A stretch of DNA of 64,000 nucleotides from Acestrorhynchus altus (Eukaryota > Chordata > Actinopteri > Characiformes > Acestrorhynchidae): positions 2,308,431 through 2,372,430 of the forward strand of contig CM067518.1 in NCBI GenBank assembly GCA_034509495.1. The letters are read 5' to 3'. Position 1 is the stretch's first letter. Every line of letters begins with the position of its first letter. Of the stretch, positions 32,816 through 45,907 are shown piece by piece. Both the position numbers and the translations under genes were made by a program. The notes under the pieces are model-generated. The model was given only the letters and a program-made list of their open reading frames with translations, ran no database searches and was not told the DNA's origin.

Positions 32816-33430
32816 GCCGTCTGGCTGGTCCATGTGAAACTGCAGACGGGCAGCAGTGGGTTTCTTTTTTTTCTTCTTCCAAACCTACAATGCATACCAT
32901 TGTTGTTCGGTAATTTCCTGAGGGTGGATTCATGAACTTTAATAGTAGCTGAAGTGAGAAAGACCTTTATTTGCTTAGAAGTTACCTTGGGTCCCTTTGT
33001 GCCATCACACAACATTACACACCTTGCTCTTGGCATGACCTTTGTTGGTCAAGCACTCACGGGGAGGTAATTATGGTCTTGAATTTCCTCCGTTTGTACA
33101 GAATCTGTCTGATTGTGGATTGCTCTTTAGAGAGGGATTGTAACCTTTTCCAGCCTGATGAACACATTTTCTCTTCTAAACTCCCCAGAAAGCTCATTTG
33201 TTCATGAGGTGATACAATTCCACAAATTTTGATAGATCCCCGTTCTTTAAATTAAACAGGACCCCCACTCACACCATCTAATTTCACCTTCAAATTATCT
33301 GATGATCCTAAAGGTTCACATACGTTTTCCCTCACAGAGATGAATATCGGATGATTTTCCACAAAAAAAAATAAATGAATAAGTCTAATATTTTTGTCTT
33401 ATTTGTTTGATTTGGTTCAAGCACTCCTGT
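32816..33430 (-). mobile_element. Second Tc1-like relic abutting the first
   Basis: Plus strand reads TGGTCTTGAATTTCCTCCGT (TTGTACAGAATCTGTCTGA), CCTTTTCCAGCCTGATGAAC and the subterminal AATATTTTTGTCTTATTTG. The transposase is antisense and broken. Confidence 0.75.
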
Positions 33431-34780
33431 GTTCTTGCCCACGTCCGTTTATTTTAGTTTCGGTTCTGTTAACAAGTTCCTTACTGTGTGTTCCTGTACT
33501 ATCCCCGTAACTCCACCTCTCCCAGTCTTCTCCCAAACCCACCTGATTCAACTATTCAGTGGATGAAGTTCTCATATTAACAGCCATATGCTTGTTTGGC
33601 CTCATTTTTACTTGTTTAACCGTTTAAAATACTGCTACTGAAAACTCCTACTTAAGTCAGTCCCAATGTCAACTTATCACTGCTTATCTAATGGAGGCGG
33701 CGTCGTATTTTTGATGATTTGTTTGCGTTTGGAACAGTATCACCAGTCTTTCTCTGTTTAAGAAACTTCATGTCAACGTCTCTGTTTAATTTGCCTTGTG
33801 TTACTCTATTAATTCTATTAGTGCTTATATACTTACGTAATGTTTGTAATTTAATGGGTCTAATCTCTCTATTTTTACACGTGCATTTTTTTATGTTGAC
33901 TAAAATATTATAAATATTTCTAAATTGAGGTGATAAAGAGCCACACAGCAAAACAAGGTTTCTGAAGGATTTTAATCATCATACCTGGTAAAATGGGCTT
34001 TCAGAGAGTGGGGACAGGTAACGAATGCTATTTTTCAGTATTCTAGGTTATTTTTATTTATATTTAACATTTTCTATTTTAAATGTGTTATTAGACCAAA
34101 ATGCAGGGCATTTAAATAATAATAAAAATAATCCATTTTTCTTTTTTTTTCTTTTTTTTTACATTTTCATACATACAATCTGAAGGAAGCTTCAACGGGG
34201 CCAAGGAGCACTTAGAAGCATAATGATTATCTTTTGAAGAAGATAGGCCTGTATCTTGAACTCCTTCACAAATCATCTCAGAAACGTGGTATTTCCGAAG
34301 ATTTAATCACCTCTTTTTTCCAGCATCGCATCTATAGAAACGTGTAAGTGGGCCAGTGACCAAAAGTAGGCAACGTATATTCTATTCACTGCTCACGAAG
34401 CTCTTGTACCATGTAAAGTAGCTTACTCCCTTTATCGTACATCAACTTTATCTGAATGACAGCCTATAGGCAGGCTTTTGTATGAGGGTATCACGTCGCC
34501 TATTTTGTGGACAAGACGATAAAGTCAAGCAAGTTTACACGAATGGCTCGAGGAAAGAATGTGAACATATTGAGTTGAAGCATTCACCTATTTGTTTGTT
34601 TGACCTCGTTCTCCATAACCTCACATTCTTTAGTGGGAACTATGGGATAAGGGCGGAGCTAAACATCGAAACGCCAAAGGTGATTTTCTTCCAAATGGTT
34701 TCGTTCAGTGATGTTTCAGCGTCAGTCATTGTACAGGTGGTCTTACATTTTCCTCAAGCCCCCTCTGATACAATAAAGAT
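33431..34780. other. Intergenic stretch, nothing recognised
   Basis: AT-rich with pyrimidine runs near 34140; no supported gene. Confidence 0.45.
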
Positions 34781-34784
34781 TTCA

Positions 34785-35215
34785 TAGTGGTTCCAGTAAT
34801 GGAGAGATCTCCAGGCCCTGCTGCAGCAAAGCAGCTCCAAATCATGGCACTCCCACCCCCAAGCTCCATAGTTGAAATGAGGTTCTTGTGCTCAAATGCT
34901 GTGTCAAGTAATTCCAGAAGTCTTGCTCTTTATCTAGATGTTCTCCAGAAACCTCGAGTCTTGCCCTGATGTCTTTTTGTGTGATGTTTTGTCCTCGCAC
35001 ACTTTCCATGAAGATCAAGCTTGTGCCCTTTCTTTGGTTGAGATGGTAGATGCTGCACTTTGACATCAACTGTGGTGAGAGTTGCCTGTAGGGCCTGTGA
35101 GGACATTTTTAGGATTGTTGGAGACTTTTTAAACAGCTTGAGGTCCGCTCTTGGGCTGAACTTATGGCCATATGATATGATTTTTTTTTTCACATGACTG
35201 TACTTTATGGTTCCT
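34785..35215 (-). mobile_element. Tc1-like relic
   Basis: CCAGGCCCTGCTGCAGCAAA (GCAGCTCCAAATCATGGCACT) is the antisense of the transposase region around the catalytic core; later parts are degraded. No intact frame. Confidence 0.6.
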
Positions 35216-36900
35216 TTTTAATCTACACATTGTTCCCAGTATGAATGCAACCGTCACACATTCCACATGTGACGCCCTTCTTTAGACCTTCAAAAGGTTC
35301 TTCACACACGAGTGAATCCTCAAAGAACCATTTGTAGCACCTATTTTTACATGTATCTGTTCTGAGCTGTCCGTAACAGATTGATACAAACAGTCATACG
35401 GAGAACACGCGGAACGCAGTATGTTACCCTTTATCTCTCACTGTTCTGTTTGCAGTGAACAGGCTGAAACGAAACAGTGTTATCAACCACCGTGGATTGG
35501 ATGAAGATGGTGTGCCTGCTTTGTTGGACATGTGTAGGGTGTGTGCGGGAACTAATTCACCATGCTAATATTAACGTTTTACTGCTTAACACATTACAGG
35601 CTGTATCAACTACCTCAGGGGGGCGCTATACGTCACTAGGTGGAATGAACTCTAAGTTCTGCTAATTCTTGTCTGAGAAGTGAGCGATTACACTTCTATT
35701 AACGACTGTCTAAAGTTGTACTTCACTGGTTTCTTAACTCAGCTCTTCAGTAAGCAAATGTAAGTGACTAACATCACTTAACAGTATTTTTTTCCCCCTC
35801 AAACTGCTTAAGAAAAAAACAATAAATCAGTGATTTGTTATGTAATACAGCTTCAAATGTGGAAAGTGCCAAACAGATCAACCAGCGTATCAAGCAATTA
35901 GTCATAACTGCCTCAGCACTTGCCCCCAATTTCATAGCCCTTATTCACTGAAGATAAAACCTGTCCTTTGTTTAAGCAGCGGATAGAGTGTCCGTATCCA
36001 CTTTCTTGCTCACTTCCTTTCTCTCTTATGCGCTGTCAGGAACTAGACAAGTGATATTCTTTTATATTGCAACAATAAAAGGGCCCCTTCAGGTTAACCA
36101 CCGATTGCTACGGGGAGAATATCGGTGTTTATGTAAATATGACAGAGGAACGTCCATAAATATGGTCCAAACAATAGGATCATGTCAGAAAAGCATTCTG
36201 TCGTTGATACACGTATTTACCAGCTCTTCCACCGATACATTCTGAATGTCCATTTGTCTGCTACTTGGCCCAGATTCCAATGGTCTCGCTGTCGCCTGTG
36301 GGCAGCTCTTCTAAAATATTCTGTTTTCATCTGCTTTTATTCGTAAACAGTGAAAAAGTTCTCTAAAGTGACTGGACAAGTTGTGTGTGCATTTGCACAT
36401 CTGTGTCAGTAATGGGTGCAGCTTAAAGTAGCTGGATGCTTTCATTAGAAGGCGTGTCCACAAACATTTGGACATTAGTTGCTTATTAATCATTAAAAAC
36501 AAGACATTTACATATATCTGCCTATTCTGACTTAGGATTTATTCACATGTTTTAAAATAATAGACTTTTCTCTGTGTTTGGCCTCCTATGAGGTATATTA
36601 TAAGTACTGGTTTGTACTTAGAGGGACATATTTCATAAACGTATCCTCAAAGGTACAATATTGGACTGCTTATATAAAATGGTGCAAAAACACATGGCTG
36701 CACAAAAGGATTTGCAAATGAAATAGGGGTGCAGCCCCAAAGGTACCTGCTGTGTAATAAGTTAAGATGCCATTACATGATGTAGCATTTTTCATGTCGC
36801 TATACGTGACTGTACCTCCCTCCCTCCATCCGTTCCTCCCTCCTTCTTCGCCTTTTTCTGATATTTCTCTGCCCCAGGAGACCATTAGCAGGAATGGCCC
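35216..36900. other. Intergenic stretch upstream of the giant gene
   Basis: A fragment of the transposon-like repeat of 7640-8035 lies at 36340-36485 (CATTAGAAGGCGTGTCCACA AACATTTGGACA). Otherwise nothing recognised. Confidence 0.45.
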
Positions 36901-36904
36901 CATT

Positions 36905-37013
36905 TAAGCCGCACTGATTGGCTGTCATGCCCCAGGTGTAAAGTATACAGGACACCTTTTGTGCTCATCTCCCTTGAATACAGCTAATTGAAATCGCGCA
37001 GTCATTGTCAAAG
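36905..37013 (+). promoter_or_regulatory. Putative core promoter of the giant FN3 gene
   Basis: Inverted CCAAT box in CACTGATTGGCTGTC at about 36915 and no clear TATA. The fndc7-like gene has a similar CTGATTGGCC about 160 bp before its ATG (17073). Inference only. Confidence 0.35.
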
Positions 37014-37070
37014 ATGGGATCAGTGCGGGTGGGCCTTTTAGGATTTTTCATGTGGATTTCTCTGGCTCAG
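37014..37070 (+). CDS. Giant gene exon 1 (signal peptide)
   Basis: MGSVRVGLLGFFMWISLAQ: Arg in the n-region, then core LLGFFMWISLA. Phase 0 end, donor GTACTG. An inverted CCAAT box (CTGATTGGCT) lies about 95 bp upstream. Confidence 0.85.
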
Positions 37071-38425
37071 GTACTGGCAATTTTTGACGTTTAGTTCTTA
37101 ACTTAAAATATTGATAAATATTAGTAATAAATGAAGTCATAATGAATGTTCTGTCTTTTGTAGATAAAAGTCACTGAGGCACAAGGTAGGTGAACTCAAG
37201 CAACAACTGGTGATGTTGGGCAGTCTTAGCTGAGCCTGGTTTTAAGATATTATTGGTCATTTCTGAGCTAAAGTTAGTGGTTCATTTGCAACAGCTGATG
37301 TGATTTCAATGACATTTCAATGTTGAAAATCAGTCAAATGTGATAAATGGGTTACCAAAATATACCACGTCCATTCTATATTTTTGTATATTTTTCAATA
37401 TGTTTGAATATTCTTAAGCAGCACTAGTTTTGGCCTAAATTTGTGATATTGTTGTAAACAATCCGGCAAAATTTGAATTTGGAGACGTAAACCATATTTT
37501 CAAATCAACAGTAGAAGCTTTCTTACAGGTTTGCTTTGTCATTCTAGTGAGCAAATTGATGCTTTTCACGTTTAATTTTAGTTTAATAATAGATTTTATT
37601 TAACAATAGATTTTATTATATATGCCGTTCAGTTTACAGGAAATTTGTACCTCATAAAATTGTGTAAATTAGAACAAAGACGTGTCACAATTATTTCACC
37701 TGGATGATTTATTGTCCCAGAAATAACTGCAAATGTTTCATTATAAAAACATCCACATTGTAATTAGAATATAACATCTTTCAAATATTCTAAACAAACA
37801 CAGTTAAAATGCTCTATTATATATGCAAATAAGATGTACATGTTGGCTCATTCAGGCTCATGTGCTGTACTTGTCTGGACAAATTTAATAGGTGACACTA
37901 GGTTCAGGAAAAACGACTGACCAATAGTGTCATATATTGGACGATAAGTTGATGATGTAATTGTTGTGACAGGTCTAGTGGAACAGGCATGAGCCTGTCA
38001 CAATCTCTCGTTCAGATACTGTAGATTATACGTATCAACTCTTTAATGCACTTTGTTTCTTCATATTTCGTTTTCATATAGAAGTATCGGACCCCCAGTC
38101 CCCCACCCCTTTCAACTCGATATCTGTCCGGCTCTCTCTCTCTCTCTGTAGCTGATTGTGGTATCATCACATCCATATCCTCCCCATCGGCCTCATCTCT
38201 TCTCATACAATGGAGCAGTTATCCAGGAGCCACCAATTACTTTCTGGACCTGAGGGTGGTGAACTCCACTTCCATAGCCCCAGTGGTGGTCACCCTGCCT
38301 GCCTTCAGCACCCACAAAGAGGTGTTCGGCCTGCGCCCTGGGACCCTCTACACCGTGGCGGTCAAAGTGTTCCAGCTGTACAAAGTCAGCTGTCAGGATA
38401 AAAAAACAGCCAAGACAGGTATCTA

Positions 38426-38515
<90 letters not shown>

Positions 38516-38851
38516 TTATCTGTGATATAAAACAGTAATGTGGATTGTTTTGTCCATCAGTCCCGGACACGTCTCAGATAATCACCTCCAAAGCCATCTC
38601 CAGTACATCCTTCTCACTGGAGTGGGAGAAAGTGGCTTCAGTGGATCACTACTTAATTCTAATTATCTCCATTAACTCCACTGGGGAGCGGTTCAACTTC
38701 TCCTCCACTGACACCAGTGCTGTGATCCAGAACCTGCGTCCGGTCACCACTTACGACTGCTTTGTCATTACTGCAAACTCAGCGGGTTTGGGAGCCAAGA
38801 GCAGAGTCCGCACTGTCACCACCTGTGAGTGAAAACACCTACTGCATAACC

Positions 38852-38945
<94 letters not shown>

Positions 38946-38946
38946 G

Positions 38947-39011
<65 letters not shown>

Positions 39012-42000
39012 TTCTGTGTCTGTCTGTCTGCTTATTTATCTCTGTTTTTCTCTCTGTTTCTGTCTGTCTCTTGGTCTGTCTGTCTTTCTCTCTGTTTTTG
39101 TCCTCTCTGTCTACCAGATTCTCTTTCCGTTTGTCTGTTTGTCTGTCTCTCTGTTCATTAGTCTCCATTCTTGTCTACGTCTCTGTCTCTCTCTTTTCTG
39201 TTTGTCTCTCTCTGTTTGTCTTCCTGTGTCCCTTCGTCTTACTGTTTGTCTGTCTGAGTCATTGCATCCGTCTCGTTTCTTAGCCTGTTTGTCTCTGTCT
39301 GTCTCTAAGTCCGTCTGTCTATCAGTCATATACAGTATATCAGTCTTTAACCGGTTGTGCTTGTGATCATCAGTGGTCCAGCCACCAGCCGTGGTGACCG
39401 TGCAGTGGACGGGGAGTCAGACCATGCACATCCAGTGGTCAGCAGTGGACCGGGTGCTGCTCTATAAAATAATGATTATGGATTCTCGGGGCACACTGCT
39501 CATCAGCAGCACCACCTCCTCTACGTTCCTGGATGTACAGAGAGTTCTGCCATGTTCCTTGTACCAAATCTCAGTCTCCTCTGTGAACATGTTCCTGGAG
39601 GTTGGAGAAGCGAGACAGGTCAACTACACCACAAACAGTAAGCAGCCCTTCTGATGGATGTTGATAGACAGTGTTTACTATTAAGGGCCACAAATAATAG
39701 GTGAAATAAGAAAATATTGGATGAGAGGATTGTTACTTTATACAGTGTAAAAAACACCACATGTATACCATGTTCAGAACATGTACAATGTTAAGGGTGG
39801 ATGATATGACGGTATATCACTGTAAAGTGATACTCGTTTGATTATCGTGATACACTATATGATTTTTCTCTGAGCATATCCTGGATATCATCAGTTACAG
39901 CTGCATGTTTCAGTACAAAGAGTGTAATTAGTCCAGTTTAAATGGGTGGTGTTGCATTAACGGCTGCATGTCAGAATATTGTGATAAATGTCTTTAAATA
40001 TCATATTATTATTTTATTATTATTATTGTTTTACAGAATTATACAGAATATACAGAATTATTCTTTTATGGTCATGATATCTCCAGAAACAATACATATG
40101 TATATATGATTGTAACTAAAAGTATATTTGAGTAATAAAACTCAAAGATATTATTTAAATATAAAAACCCTTGAAATAACCAAGAAATATTTGCAATATA
40201 CAGTTTTACAAACAAATGAACTTGGAATTAGAGTGAAGAGTAACTCCAGAGTAACTCCACCCCAGATACCACAGTGTTCATCCCAGATCAGTCAGGCCCA
40301 AATATTGTTAAAAGGCTTGACAAATTTAAATCAGTTCAAATCTAGTGACCCTCCCTATGTCTCCTACTTCCAGCCCTGACTCCAGTGACCTCCATCTCTG
40401 TGGATTACAGCTGCAGCAGTGCGTCTGCCACCGTGTCATGGGGAGCATCATTTGGAGCAGAAATGTACCAGGTTATGGCAGTCAGCAGCAAAGGCACAGT
40501 GACCTGCTCCTCCAATGGGACCACATGTGTGCTGACCAATGTGGGCTGTGGACAGGCATATGTGGTCCAGGTCAGCTCCATCGCCAAGAACTGTGCGAGC
40601 AGAGGCAATGTTACTGCATCCTTCCAGACAAGTGAGTCAGCCTCCAGATCCAAGAGCAGTATGGTGTGGTATTTGCTTTATAGTGACTATACGTTCTGAA
40701 GTCTGCAGAGAACACATAGCATGTCTCACAGACCACTGTGAACAATGGTGGACGGGATTCAGCTCTTTTTCCAGAACTGTTCCAGTCATCTTCATGAATT
40801 GTTTTAGGCCATAACGAAACTTCGTTTTCGCCCTTGTATAAAGACCTTTGGCGCAATTACTTATGGGCTTAAGATCAGTTCAGTTCAGAAACTGTTGGCA
40901 CTGTTGGCACTCTTGGCATGTGGACATGGAAAGGCTGAAATTTCTGGCTGAAATACCACTTTAATCCATATATAACGAAATTCATAAGGCATAGAACTAC
41001 AGCATATACACACCGTAGAGTTCGGATTATCACATATGAGGTTCTACCACCCCTCCTGAAGGGCTGGCATACTAAAGCAAGCGCTTCCCCTCTTTTCCAA
41101 TTTTCAAAAACAGAAGGAAATCTGGATTTTTCCATGTGTACAAGGCCTTAAAGCCATTATCTGTAACGGTTAATAGAATCCTGCCACCCGTGTTCATACC
41201 AGTGCTCTGCAGCTCTGTTCCTCTGGGCTTCTTTATGCTTCTGTTAGTAAACTGGCACTGAAAATGGTTCACGGCCCACGGTGACGTTCACTAGTTTTAT
41301 AATCATAAATCTCATGCTAATACTTTCTCACTCAATCACATAATACGCTCAGAAATCCACTGGGTGTTCAGCTTTGTCTTCATTGAGGATAAAAGAAATA
41401 CCTTCAGTTCCTTCTCAAACACGACATGATCTTCTCTTTGAGAATCTCATAACAGAACAATCCCAGGTCATTAGAAGGTCCATCAGATAGAAATTAGGGA
41501 GAACGCGGTGTGTTCCTGTTTCTCATGCATTGAGGCCTCAACACACCCTCTGCACACTGAGACCGCAGGGTGTCTCAAGAGGATCAGCTCTGCTATTCAG
41601 CTGTGTGGTCTGGGTTACATGAAGCCTCTTTTCACAGCCTCTGGGACAATGCACTGAAATCCATCGCACAGGTGCAATCATAAAAATCAATGCAATCCAT
41701 AGCTCCAGGGATTGACCATTGTTCGTATTGTTTTGTATTTGTTGGTTTCTCTCACTACAACCTTTATTGCCCACAATATATGCTGAGATACAGATATACA
41801 AAATCTAGGACATCCCATAAATATACGGACTTTACGGTTTAAAGTTGACAGTTTGACAGTTTTGAGGGATGGAGGTGATAATTAAACACATACCACTGAA
41901 GAAATGTCTTTAAAAATCAGCTGTGGCTTCATTAACCCCACATTTATTACTACTTCCCCTTACGTGGAACCTCCATGCCAAGACGTCTGGCATGTTGAGC

Positions 42001-45000
42001 TATACCCAATGCCATACTGAGAGACACTACTTAATCAATAGAGATCAATAAATACTGCCCATATCTGTCTAAATTGTTTATAATTCATTCTTCCTGGTAC
42101 ACTTTGTCTTCCTTGCCAATAGTATTGCAGTCCCACACTTCCTTCTGGGTGCAACTATTTATTTAATGATGAGTATATGAGGATATATGTATACAAATGT
42201 GTGAAAAGTGAGGACCCGGCTGAACACCCTGACTTGTTTGATATATTGAAACATATGGACATTTTATATTCATTTTAAGCAGCTTGATTGATGTAGATGC
42301 AGGTACCTGTAGACCATGTGCTGGTGGCACGCTTTAACACTCTCTGTCTCTTGCAGTTTCGTGTCCACCTACTAATCTGGAGCTGTTCCGCGAGTGCAGC
42401 AGTAATGTCATCATTTTCTCCTGGGCTCCAACCAATAACTCGGTGTTCTACATGGCACAGGCAGTGGACTCGACAGGAGTCACCCAAGAGTGCATGACCA
42501 CGGCCACATCCTGTTTCTTCACTAATACAGTTTGTGGACGAGCGTACAACTTCAGCGTGTACTCCATGATTGGACAGTGCAACAGTGGACAAAGTTCATC
42601 AGTGCAAATAAATACAGGTAAAAGTACAAGCTAATGTGTATGTGGAGTTTATAGAGCACTGAAGTTGTGTTGTTATTGTGTAGTAGCCTGTATTAGGAAT
42701 CGGTCCAAGCTGAATTTGGGTATGGCAGAAATGGCAGAATCACTCACTGCACAGCCTGCAGCTCCTTCTCCAGCTCCTTACACACACCGACACATTAAAC
42801 TCCACTCACTCACTGCACAGGCTGCAGCTCCTTACACACACCGACACATTAAACTCCACCCACTCACTGCACAGCCTGCAGCTCCTTACACACACCGACA
42901 CATTAAACTCCACCCACTCACGGCACAGCCTGCAGCTCCTTCTCCAGCTCCTTACACACACCAACACATTAAACTCCACCCACTCACTGCACAGCCTGCA
43001 GCTCCTTACACACACCAACACATTAAACTCTTTTCCCACATGTGTATTTTATTATTGTGAATTATTGTTGCAATCTCAGCCCTGGGGGAGAGGGCAGAGT
43101 CACATGACTGGCGAACCTCTTAGTCTCAGAGACACATGGACGATGGTATGGTATGGCCACCTAATGTGTATTTCTTCACACATGGTAACACAGACAAACC
43201 ATAAACACGTCCCTGAGCTACAGCGAGCCCTGCCCAGATCCCCTGTTTCCCTACTCTAATAGAGTCTCTGTGTCCATATGTCTCCTCACGAGCTGAGTTT
43301 ATGGAGGCCATTGTGAATCCCGGCTTGTGCAGACAGAACTAACCGTTGTATAAATATATATGTATAATTGTATTATACACTAATATTGTTTAACATTGTT
43401 TGGAATACTTATAATGCATTGTTTTGCCCCTTCAGCACCATGCCAGCCATTGAACATGCTGACCTTATCTGACTGTCAAGCTGATATTTTGAGAAGTACA
43501 TGGGACAAAGCAGATGGAGCATTGCGCTACGTTGTTGAAGGGTACGGTACCTACGGCAATGGTACCCATTACAACTGCACCTCACAGACACAGAGCTGTA
43601 TCTTCTCTGGAGTGATGTGTGGAGAAAGCCTGACAATGCTGATCACCGCTTTTGACAACGAATGTTCCAGTGAGCCGGCTTTGGGAATGGAGGCAAGCAC
43701 CAGTGAGTTAGAGAGTGCCTTCAGAGCTGGGCCTTCTTCTCCACACTTTTGCATGCCAAAAACCCACATACAGACCTTCTCTGACGCTCATAATGTTCAA
43801 TGATACGGCTCATTGTTATTGATTGTGTGTGTCTCTAGCTCCCTGTGCACCTGAGTTCATCTTTCCCCACGAGGACTGTAGTTCTGACTCCATTACCTTG
43901 ACCTGGGAAGCAGCTGATGGTGCATACATGTACATTTCCAAGGCAATGGACTCGTCGGGGGCCACTTACATCTGCAATACAATGGATCTACACTGTGAAA
44001 TCACAGGACTGCAGTGTGGAACCATGTACAATGCTTCTGTCATCTCCACCAACTTCAATTGCAACAGCTCTGCCAGTGACTCTGTGACTATAGAAACAGG
44101 TAACTGCTGACCAGGCTATTCTGCAGCTTTCTTGACCCCTTTTCAGAGACAGGGTTGCAGTGGTAGGCTGGAGTTAAGTATTCTATGGTATGAACATTGA
44201 TGGTTATTACACAGTTCACGTTTGTTGCATATCAGTTTTTACTATTTACAGAGCTTACAAAACATATGCCCATATGTTTCTGGACACCCCTTTATGGTCC
44301 CATATCCTTTTGGCTACAACACCACCCCCCCCCCCCCCCACCCCCCCATCCTTTTCTTTTCCTTTCCTTTCTTTTCTTTATCTTTCTTTTTCTTTAAGTA
44401 ATTCAAGTAACCTACCCCTAAGCACCCTAAAGTCCCTCCTCTTCCCTTTACAGCCAACCCTCTCACCCACCCCACCCAAGTGAACAACAGATCAAGTAAA
44501 ATATATAGACACACGAGAAAAAGAACAGACACAAACATAGAAAGTTTTCTTTGTCATCTTCTTCCTTTTTATTTATAAAAAAATAGATTTTTAAATGAAT
44601 TAATGTATTAATATAATAAAGTATGTTTAATTCTGATATAAAATATACTATTTAAAATAGTATATACTATTAGTACTGTACTGTATATATAGATGTGTAT
44701 TATTAATAGTACATATACTATTAAAATACTATAAATGTTTGGTTTCTATTTGATGTTTCTCTTAAGAGGTTTTATGTGCTTCTCACAAACCAACTTGAGG
44801 TCCTATTCTCAACCTTTCTGTCTCCCAGCTCCCTGTCCCACAACCCAGGTGCAGACTGCGCTGGACTGCGACAGGAACCAGGCGTTGGTCAGCTGGGGAA
44901 GCAAACCAGGCCAAATCTCCTATACAGTTATGATGGAGGACCAGAGTGGGGGTATGTTGAGCTGCAGCACCACAGCCAGCAGCTGCTGGGTGCCCAGTCT

Positions 45001-45848
45001 CAAGTGCAATGAGGTCTACCAGGTCAGCGTGACCTATCACGACGGTCTCTGTCCCAGCAGGCCCTCGCCATCGATTCTCATGCAATCAGGTATGGGAGTC
45101 CTTTACGTCTGTAAATATAATGGCGCTTGATAACACACTTTATTTATTGAGGACAATAATCCAATGTTACATATCTGTGAGTGGCAAAAGAATGTGAACC
45201 TTTGCTTTCAGTATCGGATGTGAACTTTAGAGTCCCTCCCTCCACACAAAACAGCTTTTCCTCCCATGAACTATTTGTTTCAGGTCCTTCCACATCACTT
45301 CAAAACTTTAAGGTGTGGTTCAATTTAAAGGGACGCTGGTGTGATTGCTTTATTAGTAGCAGGCCGAGACCTTCTGCGCAGGTGGGTTTATGATTTAGAG
45401 GCACTGTTTCCTGAACCACACACTACCCCACTACACAGTGTTTCACAAGCAGTCCCCATTACAAGTGCAGGCATTCGTGTCGGGCTCAGTGAAGTAAAGA
45501 CACGTGGGAGTTTGGACCAAGCGAGAGATATTATTCACACTCTTCAACCTGTGTCCTGTCAGCATGAACACAAAGCACACCGGACCTTAACGGAGACAGT
45601 GTGCTGGTTTCTCGAACTGGTCTTCATTGGAGATGAAAAGTTAAGACTTTTATTCAAAAAGAAAGAGAGCAAACAGTCCCTCCCTTCTCATTTTCCTCTA
45701 TAACCCAATGTCTGGGTCAGTGATGTCATTAGCCCCGCCCCTCTCATTGATCAGTCAGAGTCTGTATGCAGGTTGAGCATGTACACATGGATTAGAAGCT
45801 TCCTTGACATTTAAACTGGAATTTAATTCACATGCATTTTAGCTGATT

Positions 45849-45907
<59 letters not shown>

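Noticed and set aside
26859..37013. A further gene between the two FN3 genes
   Set aside because: No set of ORFs with splice sites gives a recognisable domain; the interval is dominated by transposon relics and simple repeats.
38762..39366. Long ORFs rich in SVCLSVCLS / YLSIYLSIY on the plus strand
   Set aside because: Tetranucleotide microsatellite translated in several frames; not a membrane protein.
40632..42356. A gene boundary inside the giant gene (longest intron, 1.7 kb)
   Set aside because: Exon 6 ends and exon 7 begins in the same phase as all others, and no terminal exon with a stop or new signal-peptide exon could be found; still the place to test first.
42741..43030. CRISPR-like array
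   Set aside because: Units are directly adjacent with no unique spacers, and the sequence is a vertebrate nuclear genome.
42665..43060. 131-codon plus-strand ORF with repeated HRHIKLHPLTAQPAAPYT
   Set aside because: It is the translation of the 54/66-bp minisatellite in an intron, with matching ORFs on the other strand; no start context or splice link.
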